Origin: BM707 sp041592975
GTDB lineage: Bacteria > Desulfobacterota > Desulfuromonadia > Desulfuromonadales > UBA2294
NCBI GenBank assembly: GCA_041592975.1
Contig: JBFHOZ010000033.1
Span: forward strand, 1-16,943
Length of the DNA: 16,943 nucleotides
Reading direction: 5' to 3'
Below are positions 1-7,136 of the stretch, piece by piece; position 1 is the first letter of the stretch; each line of letters opens with the position of its first letter. The position numbers were made by a program, and so were the translations under genes. A model generated the notes under the pieces. It did not search any database and was not told the origin of the DNA. It saw only the letters and a program-made list of their open reading frames with translations.

Positions 1-163
1 CCGATTCGGTCAGCAGGTCGGCGGTCGTCAGCAGGTCCTCGCCCGCCGCGATCCGGGCGACGGAGCAGTCGTCGCCGATCCCCATGACCAGTCCCCGCCC
101 TGGCCGTCCCTGCCGCCGCAGGTAATCGATAATCTGGAACTCCCCCCGGCCGCCGAGCGTCAT
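1..163 (-). CDS. thiL: Thiamine-monophosphate kinase, N-terminal part (cut by window edge)
   Basis: The 54 residues present match the start of ThiL, which phosphorylates thiamine monophosphate to thiamine diphosphate with ATP in the cytoplasm. The visible signature is GIGDDCSV at about residues 28-35, whose Asp pair in this family binds Mg and nucleotide. It is followed by TTADLLTES (46-54), which corresponds to the family's usual TTDxLxEGVHF segment. The start is an ATG whose last bases overlap the lon stop codon (ATGA, 160-163), so translation is probably coupled to lon. Only a weak purine-rich stretch (AAAGAGAAG) precedes it. The rest of the gene lies outside the window. The identity rests on this N-terminal block only, but the motif and its position fit ThiL well. 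Confidence 0.8.
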   Translation of the reverse strand, partial: MTLGGRGEFQIIDYLRRQGRPGRGLVMGIGDDCSVARIAAGEDLLTTADLLTES

Positions 164-2508
164 GGCTTCTCTTTCAGGGCGATGTTCAGGACCTCTTCGA
201 TCCGGCCGGCAAAGACCAGCTTGATCTTCTGCCGCAGATGACGGGGTATCTCGTCGATATCCTTCCTGTTCTGTACCGGCATGACGACCGTGCCGACTCC
301 GGCCTGGACCGCGGCGAGGACCTTCTCCTTGAGGCCGCCGATCGGCAGCACCTTGCCGCGCAGGGTGATCTCCCCGGTCATGGCGACATCACTGCTGACC
401 GGGCGACCGCTCAGGGCCGACACCAGGGCGGTGGCGATGGTGATCCCGGCGCTCGGCCCGTCCTTCGGTATCGCTCCCGCCGGAACGTGGACATGAACAT
501 CCGAATGTTCGAGGAAATCGGCGGCGATACCGAGCTCGTCGGCGTGAGCACGCGCGTAGGACAGCGCCGCCTGGGCGCTCTCCTTCATGATCTCGCCGAG
601 GTGGCCGGTCAGGGTCAGTTGCCCCTTCCCCTTCATGCAGTTGACCTCGACCGAAAGAATCTCCCCGCCGGCTTCGGTCCAGGCAAGCCCGTTTGCCAGA
701 CCGACCTCGTCGGCGCCTCTCTCCTCCTCCGGCAGGTAGCGGACCGGGCCGAGAAACCCGGTCATGGTCGCCACGGTGACGGTGACATGTCCGTTTTTCC
801 CCTCGGCGAAGCGACGCGCCACCTTGCGGCAGATGGCGCCGATCTCCCGCTCGAGATTGCGCAGACCGGCTTCCGACGTGTAGCCGGTGATGATCCTGCG
901 GATGGCGTTGTCGGAAAAACGGATCTGTTCCGGCAGCAGGCCGTTCTCCTCCACCTGCCTCGGCACCAGGTACTGCCGGGCGATGGTCAGCTTCTCCTCG
1001 GTCGCGTAGCCGGCCAGACGGATGATCTCCAGCCGGTCGCGCAGGGCCGGCGGAATGGTGTCGAGGATATTGGCGGTGACGATGAACATCACCCTGGAGA
1101 GATCGAAGGGCTGGTTGATATAGTGGTCGGAAAAGGCGTGATTCTGCTCCGGATCGAGAAGCTCCAGCAGGGCCGCCGAGGGGTCGCCGCGGAAGTCGCT
1201 GCCGACCTTGTCAAGCTCGTCGAGCATGAACACCGGGTTGTTGCTCCCGGCCTGCTTGACCCCCTGGATGATCCGCCCCGGAAGGGCGCCGACATAGGTA
1301 CGCCGGTGACCGCGGATTTCGGCCTCGTCACGAATACCGCCGAGGGAAATCCGGACGAATTTCCGCCCGAGGGCGCGGGCGATCGACTTGCCGAGGCTGG
1401 TCTTGCCGACGCCGGGCGGCCCCACAAAGCAGAGAACCGGCCCCTTGAGATTTTTCTTCAGCTTGCGCACGGCGAGGAACTCGAGAATCCGCTCCTTGAT
1501 CTTCTCCAGGTTGAAATGATCCTCGTCCAGCACCCTGCGGGCCTTTTTCAGATCGAGATTGTCACGGGTCGAGTGGCTCCAGGGGAGATCGAGCATCCAG
1601 TCGAGATAGGTCCGCACCGTACCGTACTCCGCCGCCTCCGGGTGCATCGATTCAAGCCGGCGGATCTGTTTCTCCACTTCCTTGCCGATCTCCTCCGGCA
1701 GCCGGACCTTTCCCATCCTCTCGCGCAGCTCGGCGACATCTTCGGCACGCGGATCGCTCTCGCCCAGCTCGGCCTGGATCGCCCGCAGCTGTTCGCGCAG
1801 GAAGTACTCCCGCTGCGAACGCCCCATCTCCTCCTTGGCCTGGTTCTCGATCCGGTTCTGCACCAGAACCAGCTCCAGCTCCCTGGCCAGAAAATCACGC
1901 ACCCTTTTCAGCCGTGCCACCGGGTCGCGGATTTCCAGCAGCTGCTGGGCCTCGTCGACCTTGAGGCCGATGTTGCTGGCCACCAGGTCGGCCAGCCCGC
2001 CGGGCTGCTCGATGTTGTCGAGCACCGACATCACTTCGGCCGGCAGGGCTCTGCCGAATCCGGCGATTCTCAGGATCTGCTCACGTACCGTGCGCACCAG
2101 CGCCTCGGTTTCGATGACCGGGTTGTCGGAGTCGGTCTCTTCAAGGCTTTCGAGCCTGACGGTGAAATGCGGTTTTTCCGCCAGGAATGCGTCGATCCGT
2201 GCCTTGGCAACCCCCTGGACCAGAACTTTAATGCGGCCATCGGGAAGCTTCAGCATCCGCATGATCATCGCCACGGTCCCGGTCTGGTAGATGTCGCCGC
2301 TGCCCGGGTCCTCGACCTCGACATCCTTCTGGGCGGCCAGGAAGATCTGCCGGTCGCCGGCGAGTGCCGCGTCGACCGCCGATATCGACTTGTCCCGGCC
2401 GACGAAAAGGGGGAGAATCATGTAGGGGAACACGACGATGTCGCGCACCGGCAACAGGGGGAGGGTTTCCGGGACTTGCATGCTCATGGCTTGCTGATGC
2501 GATTCCAA
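160..2508 (-). CDS. lon: ATP-dependent Lon protease
   Basis: Lon is a cytoplasmic AAA+ serine protease that degrades misfolded and regulatory proteins. The 782-residue length is normal for bacterial LonA. The N-terminal substrate-binding domain begins at about residue 16 (LPLLPVRDIVVFP). A helical linker follows to about 350. The AAA+ module has Walker A GPPGVGKT (363-370) and Walker B VFMLDELD (426-433). The C-terminal protease domain has the catalytic Ser686 in PKDGPSAG and Lys729 in GGLKEK. All key residues are intact. The chosen start is TTG at 2508, because CAGGAG lies six bases upstream. The next in-frame ATG (residue 8) would be too far from that site. The gene follows the NRDE gene after 57 bases and overlaps thiL by four bases. 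Confidence 0.97.
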   Translation of the reverse strand: MESHQQAMSMQVPETLPLLPVRDIVVFPYMILPLFVGRDKSISAVDAALAGDRQIFLAAQKDVEVEDPGSGDIYQTGTVAMIMRMLKLPDGRIKVLVQGVAKARIDAFLAEKPHFTVRLESLEETDSDNPVIETEALVRTVREQILRIAGFGRALPAEVMSVLDNIEQPGGLADLVASNIGLKVDEAQQLLEIRDPVARLKRVRDFLARELELVLVQNRIENQAKEEMGRSQREYFLREQLRAIQAELGESDPRAEDVAELRERMGKVRLPEEIGKEVEKQIRRLESMHPEAAEYGTVRTYLDWMLDLPWSHSTRDNLDLKKARRVLDEDHFNLEKIKERILEFLAVRKLKKNLKGPVLCFVGPPGVGKTSLGKSIARALGRKFVRISLGGIRDEAEIRGHRRTYVGALPGRIIQGVKQAGSNNPVFMLDELDKVGSDFRGDPSAALLELLDPEQNHAFSDHYINQPFDLSRVMFIVTANILDTIPPALRDRLEIIRLAGYATEEKLTIARQYLVPRQVEENGLLPEQIRFSDNAIRRIITGYTSEAGLRNLEREIGAICRKVARRFAEGKNGHVTVTVATMTGFLGPVRYLPEEERGADEVGLANGLAWTEAGGEILSVEVNCMKGKGQLTLTGHLGEIMKESAQAALSYARAHADELGIAADFLEHSDVHVHVPAGAIPKDGPSAGITIATALVSALSGRPVSSDVAMTGEITLRGKVLPIGGLKEKVLAAVQAGVGTVVMPVQNRKDIDEIPRHLRQKIKLVFAGRIEEVLNIALKEKP

Positions 2509-2540
2509 TATCGGCTCCTGTGGGTACGTGGTTCTAACAG

Positions 2541-2569
2541 TTTTTATCTTTACTGCCGGTGCCTGTCAA
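2541..2569 (-). promoter_or_regulatory. Candidate sigma70 promoter of lon
   Basis: On the minus strand a perfect -35 TTGACA (2569-2564) is followed after 17 bases by TAAAAA (2546-2541), a 4/6 match to the -10 consensus. The -35 overlaps the stop codon of the upstream NRDE gene. The predicted transcript would have a leader of about 25 bases before the lon TTG start. No sigma32-type -10 (CCCCAT) is seen at the right spacing, so heat-shock control of the usual proteobacterial kind is not supported by this site. Confidence 0.45.
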
Positions 2570-3351
2570 GCCGTGTCTGGCGTCAGGGGCGAGAGGGGGA
2601 ACCGGAACGTTCGCAGCCCCGCCTCCTTTCCCCGGTGGTCGAAACTCTTTTCGCTAAACGTCGCTACTCCGCTCCGATCGACCAGAAAGAGCGTCGAGGC
2701 CCGGGTGCCGTAGTCATCCCCGCAAATGAAGCGGGCCGAAAGCGCCCGCTCCCATTCCAGGCCGACCCCGGTGTCCGGCAGCTGCCCATCCGGGGCCAGG
2801 GTGCGGTCGGCCAGCAGGGCAAAAAGTCGATCGCTGTCGGTCGATGCGGCCGCCAGCCATTTCTTGAAGTCTTCTTTCGCCCCGGCAACCTTCGGCCAGC
2901 CCGTGTCGAGCCAGTGGTTGCTCAACCCGTAAACGCCATCCGCAAGGACCCTGCTGCCGCCGCCGGTGTTGGAGAAGTAGATGGTCCGGCGCATGTCGCC
3001 GCCGATGAAGTTGAGCCCGGCGTAGTGACCGTCATCTTCCTCCAGGACTGTCAGAAACTGTTCGGGAGGGGCGCCGTCCCGGAGAAACCGGCTCACCAGG
3101 CGGCCGCGCGACAGACGGCTGTACCGGCGATGATGGAAGTCGCGGTAATTGGTCACCGCCCCCCAGCGTCCGGACAGCGATACCCCGAACCAGGTCCCCC
3201 CCCGCTCCAGATCGCGGCCGCCAAGAACACCGGGCGCATCCTCCCAGTAGTCTGCCGCCGCAGTCGGCCGGCTGAAGAACTCGTCCCGGTTCTCGGCGAC
3301 GACCAGGCGATAGTGCGGATGGCTGTTGATGGCAAGGAGGAGGAGACACAT
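2566..3351 (-). CDS. NRDE (TANGO2) family protein
   Basis: This 261-residue protein belongs to the NRDE/TANGO2 family, found in bacteria and eukaryotes. The biochemical role of the family is not settled; haem or lipid handling has been proposed for eukaryotic members. The family start MCLLLLA, with Cys at position 2, is present, followed by the name-giving ENRDEFF at about 20-26. Further family-type blocks are GGRDLERGGTWFGVS (about 44-58), GLSNHWLDTGWPKV in the middle and YGTRASTLFLVDRSG near the C-terminus. The open frame extends further upstream, but that part would read through the pckA terminator. The family always starts at MC, so ATG 3351 is the start. No convincing Shine-Dalgarno site precedes it. 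The gene lies between the pckA terminator and lon, on the same strand as both. Confidence 0.85.
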   Translation of the reverse strand: MCLLLLAINSHPHYRLVVAENRDEFFSRPTAAADYWEDAPGVLGGRDLERGGTWFGVSLSGRWGAVTNYRDFHHRRYSRLSRGRLVSRFLRDGAPPEQFLTVLEEDDGHYAGLNFIGGDMRRTIYFSNTGGGSRVLADGVYGLSNHWLDTGWPKVAGAKEDFKKWLAAASTDSDRLFALLADRTLAPDGQLPDTGVGLEWERALSARFICGDDYGTRASTLFLVDRSGVATFSEKSFDHRGKEAGLRTFRFPLSPLTPDTA

Positions 3352-3407
3352 GTTTTCAGTTTTACAGAAAAAGGGCCCGTTGGAAAGGACTGCCGCTTGC
3401 GGCGGAC

Positions 3408-3443
3408 AAAAAAAGGGCCCGGATTCGCTCCGGGCCCTTTTTT
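3408..3443 (-). terminator. Intrinsic terminator of pckA
   Basis: A nine-base-pair GC stem, GGGCCCGGA (3415-3423) with TCCGGGCCC (3429-3437), has a five-base loop. It is flanked by a run of seven A on the left and six T on the right. It therefore reads as a terminator in both directions. It lies just after the pckA stop, which is a tandem TGA TAA. Confidence 0.9.
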
Positions 3444-3463
3444 GCGCGGTTGTCTCTCGATTA

Positions 3464-5077
3464 TCAGACCTGGGGTCCGGCCTGCGTGAAATCGAAATCG
3501 TTGCGGCCGGTCGTGTACTTCTTGAAGTTTTCGATAAACATGCCGGCGAGCTTGTTGGCGGTCGCATCGAACGCCTCCTTGTCCTGCCAGGCATTGCGCG
3601 GGTTGAGGATCTTGCTGTCGACGCCCGGCAGTTCCTTCGGGATACTGAGCCGGAACCAGCGGGTCTGGTCGAATTCAGCCTTCTTGATGCTGCCGTCGAG
3701 GATGGCGTTGATGCAGGCGCGGGTCGCCTTGATGCTCATCCGCTCGCCGACGCCGTAGCCGCCGCCGGCCCAGCCGGTGTTGACCAGGTAGGCGTTGACG
3801 TTGTGCTTCTCCATCTTCTCGCCGAGCAGCTTCGCGTAGGCGGTCGGATGCAGCGGCAGGAAGGCTTCGCCGAAGCAGGAGGAGAAGGTCGCCTGCGGCT
3901 CGGTGACGCCGCGCTCGGTGCCGGCGACTTTGGCGGTATATCCGGAGAGGAAGTAGTACATCGCCTGCTCTTTGGTCAGCTTGGAGACCGGCGGCAGTAC
4001 GCCGAAGGCGTCGCAGGTCAGGAAGATGATATTCTGCGGATGGCCGGCCTTCAGGGCCGGCTCGTGGTTGTCGATGTGCGCGATCGGGTAGGAGACCCGG
4101 GTGTTCTCGGTCTTGCTGTCGTCATCGAACGCGATGACACCGTCGTCGCAAGCGACGACGTTTTCCAGCAGGGCGTTACGCTTGATCGCACCGTATATCT
4201 CCGGCTCGTTTTCGCAGGAGAGGTTGATGCACTTGGCGTAGCACCCCCCCTCGAAGTTGAAGATGCCGTCCTCGTCCCAGCCGTGCTCGTCGTCACCGAT
4301 CAGCTTGCGGGCGGCGTCGGTCGACAGGGTGGTCTTGCCGGTTCCGGAGAGGCCGAAGAAGAGGGCGACGTCCCCCTCCTTGCCGACGTTGGCCGAGCAG
4401 TGCATCGACAAAATTCCCTCGACCGGCAGCCAGTAGTTCATCATGGTGAAGATGCCCTTCTTCATCTCGCCGCCGTACCAGGTGCCGCCGATGATGGCGA
4501 CATTCTTCTCGATGTTGAAGATGACGAAGACTTCGGAGTTGAGGCCGTGCCTTTCCCAGTTCTTGTTGGTCAGCCCGGCAGCGTTGTAGACGGTGAAACT
4601 CGGGGAGAAGCCTTTGAGTTCTTCCTCCGTCGGGCGGATGAACATGTTCTTGACGAAGTGGGACTGCCAGGCATACTCGGTGACGAAGCGTGCCTGTCGG
4701 CGGGTCTTCTCGTTGGCACCGCAAAAACCGTCGAGCACGTAGAGATCCTTGCCGGAGAGGTAGTCGATCACTTCGGCGTAGAGTTCGTCGAAAATCTCCG
4801 GGGAGACCGGCTTGTTGATATTGCCCCAGGCGATGTTCTCCATCGACGGCGACTGCTTGACGAAGTACTTGTCCTTCGGGGAACGGCCGGTGAACTTGCC
4901 GGTATCGACCATCATCGTACCGTTCTCGGATACCTTCCCCTCGTTGTTGGCCGTTTCGTGCTCGAACAGCTCGTCGTAGCTCAGGTTGTGGTAGATCTTG
5001 CCAACACTTTTCAATCCGAGTGCCGCCGCATTCAATGCCGTTTCCGCCTTTTCCTTTGCTGCTGTCGCTTCTTGCAT
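3464..5077 (-). CDS. pckA: Phosphoenolpyruvate carboxykinase (ATP)
   Basis: PckA converts oxaloacetate and ATP to PEP, CO2 and ADP in the cytoplasm. It is a gluconeogenic step and can run in reverse in some anaerobes. The 537-residue length is typical of the ATP-dependent class. Visible motifs are TGRSPKDKY (63-71, substrate-binding Arg), the Walker A loop GLSGTGKTT (242-250) characteristic of the ATP form, and the metal-binding region DDEHGWDEDG (262-271). His226 in HCSANVG fits the Mn ligand. The start ATG is preceded by AGAGGGCGGAGAA. The gene has its own promoter and a structured leader that contains a terminator-like hairpin. It ends at a strong terminator. It appears to be a single-gene transcript, with possible read-through into the NRDE gene and lon. 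Confidence 0.97.
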   Translation of the reverse strand: MQEATAAKEKAETALNAAALGLKSVGKIYHNLSYDELFEHETANNEGKVSENGTMMVDTGKFTGRSPKDKYFVKQSPSMENIAWGNINKPVSPEIFDELYAEVIDYLSGKDLYVLDGFCGANEKTRRQARFVTEYAWQSHFVKNMFIRPTEEELKGFSPSFTVYNAAGLTNKNWERHGLNSEVFVIFNIEKNVAIIGGTWYGGEMKKGIFTMMNYWLPVEGILSMHCSANVGKEGDVALFFGLSGTGKTTLSTDAARKLIGDDEHGWDEDGIFNFEGGCYAKCINLSCENEPEIYGAIKRNALLENVVACDDGVIAFDDDSKTENTRVSYPIAHIDNHEPALKAGHPQNIIFLTCDAFGVLPPVSKLTKEQAMYYFLSGYTAKVAGTERGVTEPQATFSSCFGEAFLPLHPTAYAKLLGEKMEKHNVNAYLVNTGWAGGGYGVGERMSIKATRACINAILDGSIKKAEFDQTRWFRLSIPKELPGVDSKILNPRNAWQDKEAFDATANKLAGMFIENFKKYTTGRNDFDFTQAGPQV

Positions 5078-5107
5078 TTCTCCGCCCTCTGAAAAGTTTT
5101 GTTTTAT

Positions 5108-5138
5108 AAAAAAGATTTGCCGGAGTTGCCTCCGGCAA
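5108..5138 (-). terminator. Terminator-like hairpin in the pckA leader (candidate attenuator)
   Basis: On the minus strand TTGCCGGAG (5138-5130) pairs perfectly with CTCCGGCAA (5125-5117) around a GCAA tetraloop. It is followed by ATC and six T (5113-5108). This is a textbook intrinsic terminator shape. It sits about 30 bases upstream of the pckA ATG and downstream of the predicted pckA promoter, so it would interrupt pckA itself unless relieved. Termination of the cytochrome gene is a less likely role, because that gene ends about 240 bases upstream and has its own hairpin. Confidence 0.7.
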
Positions 5139-5161
5139 GTGCTTTGGTTCCCCGAAATAAA

Positions 5162-5182
5162 CTACGGCAGTCGAACAGACAT
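5162..5182 (-). CDS. Possible six-residue leader peptide MSVRLP in the pckA leader
   Basis: A short frame, ATG TCT GTT CGA CTG CCG TAG, is preceded by AGGAG with a three-base gap. The AGGAG and the ATG lie in the loop or closing edge of a hairpin formed by CAGACA (5195-5190) and TGTCTG (5181-5176). The last two sense codons (CTGCCG) form one arm of an outer stem with CGGCAG (5205-5200). The arrangement resembles a leader peptide that could control the downstream terminator hairpin. A frame this short with a ribosome site can arise by chance, so confidence is low. Confidence 0.3.
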   Translation of the reverse strand: MSVRLP

Positions 5183-5212
5183 TTTCTCCTGTCTGGTAAC
5201 TGCCGGAGCCGG

Positions 5213-5242
5213 ATTATAGGTTAGTTGCCGAAACTGAATCAA
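5213..5242 (-). promoter_or_regulatory. Predicted sigma70 promoter of pckA
   Basis: On the minus strand TTGATT (5242-5237) is followed after 18 bases by a perfect TATAAT (5218-5213). Transcription would begin near 5204-5208, giving a leader of about 130 bases before pckA. A short inverted repeat, AGAGG/CCTCT (5242-5246 and 5253-5257), overlaps the -35 and could be an operator. Confidence 0.65.
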
Positions 5243-5379
5243 GAGGTAAATGCCTCTCTTTTCGATTTTTTTACTTCGCCCGGCGAGCACTTTAGCAAAT
5301 TTAGTCAAAATAAAAAAGAAAAAGTTAGCTTAAAAATCCTTTTTTGGTCAGGATTTCCGAAAGTTTCATCCTGAAAAAC
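5243..5379. other. AT-rich intergenic region with a weak hairpin
   Basis: This stretch between the cytochrome stop and the pckA promoter is clearly AT-richer than its surroundings and has no gene. A stem TCAGGAT (5348-5354) with ATCCTGA (5368-5374) lies directly after the cytochrome stop and may end that transcript. On the minus strand it is followed by CCAAAAAAGGATTTTT rather than a clean T-run, so terminator function is uncertain. Confidence 0.4.
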
Positions 5380-5790
5380 CTAGTTGTCGGCCGCCCGCTT
5401 GCGGATGAAGGCGACCAGAGACCAGATCTGCGGCTCGGAGAAGTGCACACCCCAGGCCGGCATGACCGATCCCCGGGAGAGAAAGGGCTCGACCGACTTC
5501 CCCTCGGAGATTCTCCAGAAGAGGTAGGCAGGGTCGACCGTCCGGTAGCTGTCATGATAGAAATCGGGTGCCGGCGGTTCGAAAAAGTCGGCCCGCGGGC
5601 CGCGCCCCTCGCTCTCATGGCCATGGCAGTAGGCACATTTTTTCCGGAAGGTTTCTGCGGCCCAGGCGAGATTCGTCCCGTCCTGGTCGATGTCGGGCGG
5701 CATCTGCCGCTGCGGGTAGTTCAACTGCTGGTCGGTACAGCCAATAACCATCAGGACAATCACAATGAACAGGTAACGGACTCTGAACAT
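5380..5790 (-). CDS. Monohaem c-type cytochrome lipoprotein
   Basis: This 136-residue protein has a hydrophobic signal peptide ending in a lipobox (LMVIGC), so Cys18 is likely lipidated and the protein anchored to a membrane facing the periplasm or exterior. The haem site is CAYCH (Cys52, Cys55, His56). The distal ligand is probably Met110 in GSVMPAWG, as in class I cytochromes c. The C-terminal helix resembles the usual ending (IWSLVAFIRKRA). An electron-transfer role is firm; the partner is unknown. Two ATGs lie close together (5796 and 5790). The second is preferred because GAGGA then sits at a normal distance; the first would have only about two bases. The gene lies just after the hydrogenase operon but is separated from it by a strong terminator. 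It may still be a functional neighbour. Confidence 0.85.
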   Translation of the reverse strand: MFRVRYLFIVIVLMVIGCTDQQLNYPQRQMPPDIDQDGTNLAWAAETFRKKCAYCHGHESEGRGPRADFFEPPAPDFYHDSYRTVDPAYLFWRISEGKSVEPFLSRGSVMPAWGVHFSEPQIWSLVAFIRKRAADN

Positions 5791-5935
5791 AAACATTTCC
5801 TCGCGCCTGAGACCTGGGATCATTCTATTCAGCGGCCGCCACTCCGCGTCCTCGCAAGCGACAGGGGTCGCTGGCTTGTCCTTTCCCGGAAATATTGCCG
5901 GACACGCACGATGAGCGACGAACGGCCCGCTCGCC

Positions 5936-5970
5936 AAAAGAACAGGGGCCATCCGAAGATGGCCCCTGTT
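5936..5970 (-). terminator. Intrinsic terminator of the hydrogenase operon
   Basis: A perfect 13-base-pair stem, AACAGGGGCCATC (5941-5953) with GATGGCCCCTGTT (5958-5970), reads on the minus strand with a C(TTCG)G tetraloop and is followed by CTTTT. It begins 12 bases after the maturation-protease stop. On the plus strand there is no T-run, so it acts on the minus transcript. Confidence 0.9.
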
Positions 5971-5982
5971 TCATATTCAACT

Positions 5983-6462
5983 TCAGGCCGCCCTTTCCAG
6001 CGTGGCGCCCCACCTTTCAAGTTCGCTGACGATTGATTCTATCAATTCGTCCATCGCCGCCGCCACCGGCGGGCTCAGCTCCATGCTCATCTCGATCGAC
6101 AGCGGCTGAACCCCCCAGAAGACCAGTTCCCGGGGTGCATAACCCTGCAGGTCGGCGACCGCAAGCAGATCCTGCAGGCCCATCTGGTGTACCGACAGCT
6201 TGCTGGCGAAGGCTCTCGGAACCTCGTCCCCTTCAAGCCGGAAAATCCCCCCCGGTTCCGCCTGCATCTCGAGTGCATCGATGATCAGCAGCCGGTCGGT
6301 CCCCTCGATGTAAGGGAGCAGATCGAGACCGAGGGTGCCGCCATCGACGACCGTGACCCCGTCCGGGAAGCGGTAGTCCCGTTGCAGCCGCTCGATCGCC
6401 CTGACGCCGAGGGCGTCGTCGTTCATCAGGGCGTTGCCGAGCCCGAGCACGAGGATGTTCAC
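5983..6462 (-). CDS. [NiFe] hydrogenase maturation protease
   Basis: This 159-residue endopeptidase of the HyaD/HybD family removes the C-terminal tail of the hydrogenase large subunit once nickel is inserted. The start MNILVLGLGN is typical. The nickel-sensing residues known from HybD (Glu16, Asp62, His93) correspond to Asp16 in LMNDDALG, Asp62 in LLIIDALE and His92 in SVHQMGLQDLL. Asp replacing Glu at position 16 is a conservative change. The start codon is GTG at 6462, one base after the cytochrome b stop, with GAGGAGG inside the end of that gene as ribosome site. This fixes it as the last gene of the hydrogenase operon. Its likely substrate is the product of the gene at 7137-8849. It corresponds in position to hyaP of Geobacter and hyaD of E. 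coli. Confidence 0.93.
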   Translation of the reverse strand: MNILVLGLGNALMNDDALGVRAIERLQRDYRFPDGVTVVDGGTLGLDLLPYIEGTDRLLIIDALEMQAEPGGIFRLEGDEVPRAFASKLSVHQMGLQDLLAVADLQGYAPRELVFWGVQPLSIEMSMELSPPVAAAMDELIESIVSELERWGATLERAA

Positions 6463-6463
6463 G

Positions 6464-7120
6464 CTAGTCGACCTCCTCGGGATCGATGAACTTGTAGCCG
6501 CCGAAGATGCTGCTCAGGGTGCCATTCTTCTCCTTCACGTCCATCAGCCAGGCGCTGTAGACGTGATGGATGGCGAAGCCGATCAGCAGCCACATCACCA
6601 GGTGGTGCGTCAGCCGCAGCCCCTGATTGCCGAAGATCGGCAGCAGCCAGCCGAAAGCCGTGTCCCAGCCGCCGCCGGGATTGTACTGGCCGTAGAGGGC
6701 GAAGCCGGTGAAGACCTGGACGATCATCAGCGCAAAGACCGCCGAGTAGGCCATCGCCGCCAGGGCGTTGTGCCCGACGACGTAAGGGACCTTCCTGTTG
6801 AGGAAGGTGTAGTAGGTGAAGGTGCCGCGGATGTACTCCCACCCTTTCTTCGACGCCCAGGGGATGAAGGCCTTCCAGGATGCGTACTCGTTGCCGACAA
6901 TCATCCAGTAGAGGCGGTAGATCACCGAAAACATCAGGGCATAGGCAAAGACGAAATGCAGAAAGCGCATCCAGCCCATGACATACTGCGCCGTCGAGGG
7001 GACCGAGACAAACGGGTTGCCGATGTAGAATCCGGTCACCGACAGCATGATGATGCTGATGACGTTGATCCAGTGGGTCAGGCGCACCGGCCATTCCCAG
7101 ACATAAGTTGTCCGTACCAT
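6464..7120 (-). CDS. [NiFe] hydrogenase b-type cytochrome subunit
   Basis: This 218-residue membrane protein of the HyaC/CybH family anchors the hydrogenase and passes electrons from its iron-sulfur chain to the quinone pool. Four hydrophobic segments are visible at about 17-36, 53-76, 120-144 and 168-192. His16, His55, His172/173 and His185/186 lie at membrane edges and are good haem-ligand candidates; the exact pairs cannot be set from sequence alone. The N-terminal YVWEWPVRLTHW is typical of the family. ATG at 7120 is preceded by AAGGAGG at normal spacing. The gap to the large-subunit stop is 16 bases, and the protease gene follows after one base, so the genes are co-transcribed. Confidence 0.95.
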   Translation of the reverse strand: MVRTTYVWEWPVRLTHWINVISIIMLSVTGFYIGNPFVSVPSTAQYVMGWMRFLHFVFAYALMFSVIYRLYWMIVGNEYASWKAFIPWASKKGWEYIRGTFTYYTFLNRKVPYVVGHNALAAMAYSAVFALMIVQVFTGFALYGQYNPGGGWDTAFGWLLPIFGNQGLRLTHHLVMWLLIGFAIHHVYSAWLMDVKEKNGTLSSIFGGYKFIDPEEVD

Positions 7121-7136
7121 CGCCTGCCTCCTTTTT

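Noticed and set aside
238..3489. A 1083-codon open frame on the plus strand opposite lon and the NRDE gene
   Set aside because: It is antisense to two clear genes, shows no recognisable domain and reflects high-GC codon bias. The similar long antisense frames opposite pckA, the hydrogenase large subunit, rtcB and the V-ATPase genes were rejected for the same reason.
5855..5873. Inverted repeat AGCGAC-AGGG-GTCGCT upstream of the cytochrome gene
   Set aside because: Six-base arms in GC-rich sequence are expected by chance, and no promoter hexamers sit around it, so it is not listed as an operator.
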